DNA from: Sphagnum compactum
Taxonomy: Eukaryota; Bryophyta; Sphagnopsida; Sphagnales
Direction: 5' to 3'
Assembly: GCA_965153455.1 (NCBI GenBank)
Contig: OZ234499.1
Coordinates: forward strand, 12,210,271-12,274,270
Length of the DNA stretch: 64,000 nt
The notes below the pieces were generated by a model, which searched no databases, was not told the DNA's origin, and saw nothing but the letters and a program-made list of their open reading frames with translations. A program made the position numbers and the translations under genes. Position 1 is the first letter of the stretch. Every line of letters starts with the position of its first letter. Positions 57,125-64,000 of the stretch are shown piece by piece.

Positions 57125-60100
57125 CCACTAACAGCAGAGGAAAAATTATGCTATGTAAGGTGCCCTCTGATTACACTGAAAAAATCATTGCAGGTCTTTT
57201 AGTTAGTCTTTAATGTAAAGCCTTGGGAGCTGGGCATGGGCTGTGGAAAAATGGTAGAGTTGAGAATTGTTTGGTCCCCACTGGAATCTCCAGCACAAGA
57301 TAAGCTGAAAGCATCAAATCTTCAAGCATCCATACTGAAGACTGGGACATGGGAGGTAAGACTTGTGAATTATGAATTTATCAGTGTGTGAGGATCATTG
57401 CACAAATATAGTTCCATCCTGCAATCCAATGTTCAGTTCAATGATGATCATTTATGCTTGACAGCAGTGATCTGTTTGTTGATTCATATATCTAGTGCAT
57501 ATGATGAACATTGAATATCAGGTCGAGATTTTGCCCATGATGTTGGGGTTCAGTGCATCTCAAGGTATGAGGGAGATCTTGTTGCCAAATGTTATTGTGC
57601 AAAGCACAAACTTGGGTGGGAAGTGCTGGATGGTGGATTGTGCAAAGCAAGATCAAAATAGTTGCAAGTGAGGGAGTGACAAAGGCAAGAGATGCACTGC
57701 CTTCCTGGATCTCTTGAGATTGAAGTATGAACTCTGATCTCAGTTGTGATCTTCATTCTTTTCAGAGAGTATCCATAGTTTGATGTCCTGCTGCAATGAA
57801 ATACTCAGCAAGAAGACCTTGGTACTCAAGAACCTTGTCATGGACTTCACCATTTTAAGGCATCCACCAGCTATTGGGTTTCGTCAAAGAGTGTGCAAGT
57901 GAAGATGTGGGAAGAGTTCCAAGCAAATCTGCAAGCAAGCATGAAATTCACCAACATATTAAAGAGCATCGAATTCAGTTCTTGTTTCCTTTTTCAATAA
58001 GGGAGCAATAATGTGCCATAGTTCTTCTAACAGCCTTAGTTACAATGGCATCAAAGCCAAGAAATTTGTTGGTGTTCTATTGCCTTACCCCATGTACACA
58101 AGTGAGGCAGATGCAAAGGCAAGAGAACCAATGTAGGACTCGCTGCAGTTATATGGTGGTTTCTTGGTGCCATATTTTCTGCCTACAATGTCTGCAAAAC
58201 CTGCAAAATGATGAATTTCACTTAAAACAAACAAACAAATGAACACTACATAGACAGCACACTCAGGTGCTAAAATCCCATTTCAGTCTCTTTGTCCCAT
58301 GTGCAGCTGTCCCAGTGTGCAAATGAGTAAACCTTAGATGGGGTTCTACATACCATCTCCAGCACATAAACTTGCACTCCAACAGCACCAACCACTGAGT
58401 TGTGCCAAAAGCAAACTGCAGCCACCATCATTGAGATTCATAGTAAAATGGCCCCTTTAGTAGTTCCCTGCACACTGTGAGTGCATGTCTAGCTGAAGGT
58501 AAGACTGTCCCAAAATGGAGGGCATTTTCTGACTAGTTTGTAAAAGAAAGTCCCAGATTTGAGGCTGACCATGATTTTGTGTTTGAGATTCCAAAATAGC
58601 ACAAGCTTTGAAATGAGTTTCAGGTGATTATTACCTCTTGTCTACCTCCCTACATATCACCCTTAGAAGAGCATTGTTGTTCAATACACCAAGCCCCAAG
58701 CCAATCATGTGCAACCCATTTCCAACTATTACAAAAGCTGCGATGTACTTTTCACATGCTGCATCACAGAAATCAGTTGTTTTAGATACTGCTCTTGGCA
58801 TGATACCTCAGTGACAATCCAGCTATGACAAACAAGCAATCTCACATTGACCAAAAAACCTCATTCAGTGTTCCTCCATTGCAATTATGCATCAACATCA
58901 AAAAAAATTGCGACAAACAGAGCCAGCTTTCTGAAGTGGCGAGTGCTACTTGAGCTGAAAATGGTTACAGGAAAGCAAAACTTATCAATAGCAAGAGTAA
59001 AATTGTTGCACATGTTCATGGACTCAAACTGCAAAAAATAGCTGAAGTTGCAAAACCCACCAGAAGAGTGGCCAGGGAAGAATGAACACTAGACCTGCGA
59101 AGATATGTACCAGTTTCCTTCTCAGCATCTGTGCCCAAATTCTCACGTGCAACGAAAGTTGGTGCTAATTTCACAACATCCCCCTTCCCATGAAAGCTGT
59201 GCACTCAAAAGCTTCCCAGCACACAGGACAAGTGATTCTCATGGGGAAGTCCTCATTGGTGTCCAAAGTTGTCCTGTGGGTATTATGAATTGTTGGAAAA
59301 AATGCCATTAACTTCATTCAGATTTCAAGCAGGTAATAAGAAATCCAGTCAAGGACAGGAGGTGCAATAATGGTAGAGAAACAAATGTCAAATCCTCAGA
59401 GAAGATTTTCAGATCCAACATTTTTGCAACAGTAAACCTTTGTTTATGCAAAGCATAGATGGACCAAAAGAGCACACAAGGGTCTCAACCAGATGCACCT
59501 CTTCAAGTAACTCCTGCTTAACAAACTCATCAAAGAATTGTCAGAGGTCCAGCAAGAGTGAGTGCAGCTGCCATCAAGTCCAGCAGGATCACATTGCCAA
59601 CAGCAAGTCTAGCCATGACAGTTGTGGAAACAGGGGTAAAGGGTTGCAGAAACAGGACCAAGAAGCAGCAGTCCAAGTAGCAAATCACTAACTTAAGTGG
59701 GGCTTGGATGCCAAGTTTTCTCAAAGCTCAAATTTCAAACTCAGCAGGCAAGCAAGCTTTCTCACACCCACTACCCACCAAAGAATTTTTTCAGGAGATA
59801 AAAAATTTCGTAAGAATGGGAAATTCCTCTACCAATGATTTTTTATATTCCACTTCATTTCAAAAGATTTACTCCATTGTTGTGCATCTCACATCTATTT
59901 CATTCCTGTGTAATTTTGTTTTATGTTATGGAATACAAAATGTTCTGTACTATGCAACAGGCCCTACCCAGGAACATGGTGAGCGAGCTATCATTCTATT
60001 AGGTGGTAACAGGTTCTGCCAGGGCCTGTTCCACAGCATAACTGGTCCTTTGGTCAATGATTCAAATTTCATGTGTTCAAATTTCAGAACAGAATTGATC

Positions 60101-60464
60101 TGAAATAATGTGACAATGACACACGACACCATCTAAAAGAATGTCCCCTATAAAATAGCTACTATAGTTGGCTTAGTTACAGACAGATCACTCCCAGTGT
60201 GTGTGCAGTTGTGAATGTAACCTTGTTTAAAAGGTCACCAATGCTAGAATCTACTCAAAAATTGTCCCCAATGAATGTCATCCCTAGACAGAACTGAACA
60301 CAAGGAAAGGTAAAAATTGGCATGACAGAGGTAGCAATACACAACCTCTTTTTCTAAACTAAGTATTGGAGGCTTCAAAGTTCACACTGTTAAAACCTTA
60401 CACTTTCTGTACCTCATCTTGTGCAAAGTTCATGCTGGAGAAATGGACTAATAATGAGCTGATA
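57125..60464. other. spacer between convergent genes
   Basis: About 3.3 kb with composition close to that of gene regions (less AT-rich than 44-51 kb) but without a gene I can support. Short frames at 58045-58242, 59440-59691 and 59708-60103 show no domain. It may hold long 3' UTRs, a non-coding transcript or decayed gene sequence. Confidence 0.4.
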
Positions 60465-62966
60465 TTACTCAGCTATAGGCTCAAAATCACTTGAGAAGAG
60501 CAAATTCCCCTCCATAAAAGACTCTGAATCTGCCAAGAGGGCACCCACAATAATCAAGATTAGTTGACTCAATCAAAGATGATGTCATTGATGATGAATA
60601 GACCTGTGAACATGTCCATCTATAACCAGGATAGATCAAAATGCGACCAGAATGATTCATATACCTAATTGCATCATGACCAACTTACCAGTCAAGGAAA
60701 GACAGGCTATTTCTCTGCGCACATATCTTGCCAAAGCCTGTGAGAGATTCACGATAGGAACATCAGTTCCAAAGGGACAGGAACCATCACCATTCTATTC
60801 TACAAAGGACTGTCCCAACTGCAGCATCTGAGAACAACCAGCACATACTTTCTGGAGTCAATCTCCCAACCTGACAAAATGACCAATGAGACAAGGGAAA
60901 GGACTGAGAGCTGACATGGACTGGTGCAGCAGTTGGCCCTGTCGGCATAAGTGAATCATCCTCTGCAAATACATTTCTGCCATCATTCACGAACCAACCA
61001 AAAACTCACTGGGTATCACAATGTGCATTCACAGCTTATCATTACATGTGCCTGCAATCATCTCTGATGGGAACTATCAATTCCACTCAATCTCCTGGAA
61101 ATCTCTCCAAAGGTAAGTGAGAACATAGTCAGTCATGTGATCATAATTGCTACTTGAGAGTAAACAAAATGTTAGGCATGTACCGCCAAAGTGCTCGACT
61201 GAGCTCATCCTGAGCAGCATCAGGTTTCATTGCAGCATCATATGCTGTCACAGCACCATAAAAGTTCTTTTCAAGCTCCTTCATCCACTTTGATAACAGC
61301 ACCTTCAACTGTATTCCAAAAAAGTTACTTAACTTAGGGCCTTCCCTCCTCTACATTGCACAGATATCCATTTTCAATCAAGTTGAGATGTCAACAAGAA
61401 TAAAGTGAAAACACAAAGAGCAAAAATATTCCATGGACAATGCTCACAGGGCCAAAAGAGGCCTACCCCTGTAGCAATGATCCGTTTCTCAAGATCATGG
61501 TTGAATGCATCATATAGTGATTGTCCCACAGCTGCACCATCCTTGCCCTCTGCTCGTACCCGACATAGGCATAACCACAAATAGAGAACAAGCATTGAAT
61601 GTGTGGTTCTGAAATTCTGCTCCAGAATAAAATCTGGCCATCAACACAAAACCCAACTGTCAGGTATTTGCACAGAAGAAAAGAATGGGAGAACCTGCAC
61701 ATGTGAAGGTGAATAAGGGTAGTATTAGTTATGACTGACTCACTTGCATAGAGCTCAGGCTTATCTACTTGCATACTGATTCTGGAATAGAGAGTGTTGG
61801 CACCCCGAATGAGCCGGCTCTGCTTGCTGTAATATCCCAACAGTTTAAGCATGGCACCTCCAAACCCTGTTGGACTTGGGTCCTGCACTCGAAACTTTGA
61901 TGTGGGGTCCAAGCTCAAAGACCGTGGTTTCATTACCCTTGAAGGTGACTTTCTCTCAGTTGGCTGCAGGCTCAAACCCTTGTTTTCTTAGAATTCAGAA
62001 TCACCAGCAAGGGAAGAAGACCATGACATATGAGCACTACCCTTGCAAGTCCATGTAGCAACACACCAAAACCTCAGCATGTATTCAAGTTCTTTATTCA
62101 TGATACATCAAAAAGGCTTCTTCTGTTGCTGCAAAAGATATATCTTTAAGCAAGCACATATATCCAAGATAACACCCATATCCATGTAATTACCTCATAT
62201 TCATCTCTGGTTTCAAGCTTCGGCTCTGCCCTTGCACATTTGTCAAGAATAGATAAGGTCACACCACAGACAAAGATATTTGACATTGCACAAAAACTTT
62301 CCATGGAGAGAAACTCAATGCAAATATGATCAGCAAATGATCTGAGGACATATATACCTTCTAATACACAAGAACCTTAAGCCATAAACCTGAGAATCTC
62401 CAGTCAAAACTACCTGTGCTATGCTATGCCATACCCTGTGGCATAAACTTCACTGTGACAATTCTTTTGCTCCTCACTTGTTCAGAGAGTTATCTGTTGT
62501 GTATCCTGAATGCCAGAAGTTCTCAAACCCTAATTCAAATTCTCTAGGAGTGTCTGGAAACTGATCCCTTGAAATAGAAAAAAGAGAAAGAACAGCAGAT
62601 TCCGACAAGAAACACACCTTGAAGAGTTGCTGCATTTGAAAGGGAAGAACCAGGGGAAGTTGAAATACGAGCCACATTCTTTGGAGAGCAATTCAGGCAA
62701 GTGCTATGTGTGGGCAATATTGCAACACTAATCTTGGACTCAGAAGCTACATATCGACTCTCCTCCCGTCTACCCATGTGAATCTGTCTCCAGAAAGCAA
62801 CAGCATGCAAATCTCTGGCATCATCATCATCTTCTTCTGTTCTCCAACCCACATTCAGACCTTCCTGAAGTGGTCGTGATGAGCAGCTACTCAATCCAGC
62901 ATTCAATGTCATCCGACGACGATGTAAAGAGCGCCATACAGGCGTGAGACGACTCGCCCCTCTCAT
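60465..62966 (-). CDS. CBP3: ubiquinol-cytochrome c chaperone (CBP3/UQCC1 family)
   Basis: Assembly factor for cytochrome b of mitochondrial complex III. Seven exons: 62966-62618, 61986-61744, 61633-61467, 61308-61184, 60976-60916, 60737-60689 and 60529-60465. All have GT-AG borders and phases that agree, giving about 352 residues. The N terminus (MRGASRLTPVWRSLHRRRM) is Arg/Ser-rich and lacks acidic residues, as in mitochondrial presequences. The chaperone domain starts at about 157: MLKLLGYYSKQSRLIRGANT (162-181), QVDKPELYA, NFRTTHSMLVLYLWLCL, SLYDAFNHDLEKRI, KWMKELEKNFYGAVTAYDAA, ALWRNVF, ALARYVRREIACLSLT and a C-terminal EGNLLFSSDFEP. This order is that of the plant CBP3 proteins. The first ~115 residues are not conserved and include an acidic DDDD stretch. 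The upstream in-frame GTG codons were not used because the ATG at 62966 gives a good presequence. Confidence 0.88.
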
Positions 62967-63300
62967 TCTCTCCACCTGTTCTCTTTCCTCTTCCTCCGCC
63001 TCCTCCTCCGCCTCCTATGCTCTTGAATTCTGAGTCTTTCTTTCAACAAAAGATCCGAAACTTCTTGATACGTCTGATGCAGCAGCAGCAGCCCTGAAGC
63101 CTGCACAAAAATCTTCAGCAAACAAACCTTTCTTGCTAATGAAAACCCAAGATCCTCATCGCTCCCCGTGAGCCAAAAAAGGGGCTTTAGATCTCTTCCC
63201 AAATACCAAAAGGAAAGAACCACATGCAGGCAACAAGGCAAGAAGACAGAAAGGGACAAGCGTCACAAAACCCTAAACCCTAACAAATTTGTACTGTTCA
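62967..63300 (-). promoter_or_regulatory. CBP3 upstream region
   Basis: Minus-strand leader with GGAGGAGGAGG-type purine repeats (62985-63015) and, farther upstream, TTAGGGTTTAGGGTTTTG (63266-63283), a telo-box-like motif often found in promoters of plant housekeeping genes. No clear TATA box. Confidence 0.4.
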
Positions 63301-63349
63301 CGCTAAAGTAGAAAACTAGCTTGCTTAATTAATTTCCAAGAAAAACTTT

Positions 63350-64000
63350 CAATTTTGTGATGTAGCCAAAGTGGCGAATCCAGTGTTTTTATTTTGGCGA
63401 TTTTTTTCAGGAAACTTTTTGTAAAAACATGAAAAATTCATGGTTTTGAAGTTTTTTTTCGCCATTTTCCACCCCAAAAATCGAAATGGTCACATCTAGA
63501 CCTAAGCTCTAGCTAGCACAAAAAACATTTTGGCGAATTTTCGCCACTTGACTAAAAACAAATTGGAAAAAAATTGGAAATTCTCGTTTTTCTAGTGCAA
63601 AATCCTCCAAAACAAATGTTAAATTTTCCTGAAAAAATCGCCAAATTTTCGAAACCAGACAACTGAAATTTAAAAAATATATATTTAAAATTATTTAAAT
63701 TTAAATTTATAATATTTATAAAAATTTATTTATTTATTTTTTTGAAAAAAAAACTAGGTAGGCTAGCCAGTTGTAGCAAGGTTTTTGAAATTTTTTGTAG
63801 AAACTATCGCCATTTATTCAAAAACATTCTGGTAACAAAAAAATTCAAAAAAAAAAAATTTCTAGAAATTTTTCGTTCGCCATTTTTTTTTTGGGTGGAA
63901 ACTATCGCCATGAATTGTTTTTGGCAAAAAACTTTGTTTTTCTAGAAACTATCGCCATTTATTGCTAGATGCTCTTTGGGGATCTTCACCACTGAGCCGA
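63350..64000. repeat. family D-related repeat with CGCCAT/TGGCGA motifs
   Basis: Starts CAATTTTGTGATGTAGCC, the exact reverse complement of 3186-3203. The rest is crowded with TGGCGAAT, TCGCCA and three copies of AACTATCGCCAT (about 63802, 63899 and 63948). It continues past the window edge. No coding signal; 63742-63945 is a lysine-rich incidental frame. Confidence 0.5.

Overview
The window is nuclear DNA from a land plant. All multi-exon genes have GT-AG introns, most of them short (about 60-740 nt). The recognisable genes include a cutin/suberin-type glycerol-3-phosphate acyltransferase, a saccharopine dehydrogenase of the plant LKR/SDH type and a DMS3-like factor of RNA-directed DNA methylation. 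Short TTTAGGG-type (plant telomere) runs recur. The lineage cannot be fixed from the sequence. Low gene density, AT-rich repeat-filled spacers and short introns would fit a seedless plant, but this is inference only.

Genes. At the left edge (1-31, minus) there may be the first codons of a gene leaving the window, with a pyrimidine-rich leader and TATA-like box up to about 500. At 23438-25127 (minus) is a two-exon GPAT with an intact-looking HAD phosphatase domain, preceded by a leader built of degenerate tandem repeats. At 36369-37900 (minus) four phase-compatible exons encode a 165-residue helical protein that resembles the N-terminal helical-bundle (HeLo/MLKL/RPW8/MCAfunc-like) domains of plant proteins. 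At 39211-43388 (minus) an 11-exon gene encodes a stand-alone saccharopine dehydrogenase without the usual lysine-ketoglutarate reductase half. At 52480-56065 (plus) a 9-exon DMS3-like SMC-hinge protein is encoded. At 60465-62966 (minus) a 7-exon CBP3/UQCC1-type assembly factor of mitochondrial complex III converges on it.

The rest (about 32-51 kb and most of 0.5-23 kb) is gene-poor. It holds small non-autonomous elements: family A (three copies, with a snap-back hairpin), family B (five copies or fragments, one carrying a fold-back telomeric insertion), and two single elements with clear 13-19 bp terminal inverted repeats. There are also two tRNA-derived SINE-like heads, a decayed Copia retrotransposon (about 45.2-47.5 kb), a ten-copy 53-bp minisatellite, shorter tandem repeats and many long homopolymers.

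The genes do not form a pathway: surface-lipid synthesis, lysine catabolism, RdDM and complex III assembly are independent housekeeping or regulatory functions. One possible connection is that MITE copies sit just upstream of the GPAT and DMS3-like transcription units. I found no clearly new multi-gene system. The best leads are the small helical-domain gene, the split SDH, the unusual intron 1 of the DMS3-like gene and the snap-back MITE family.
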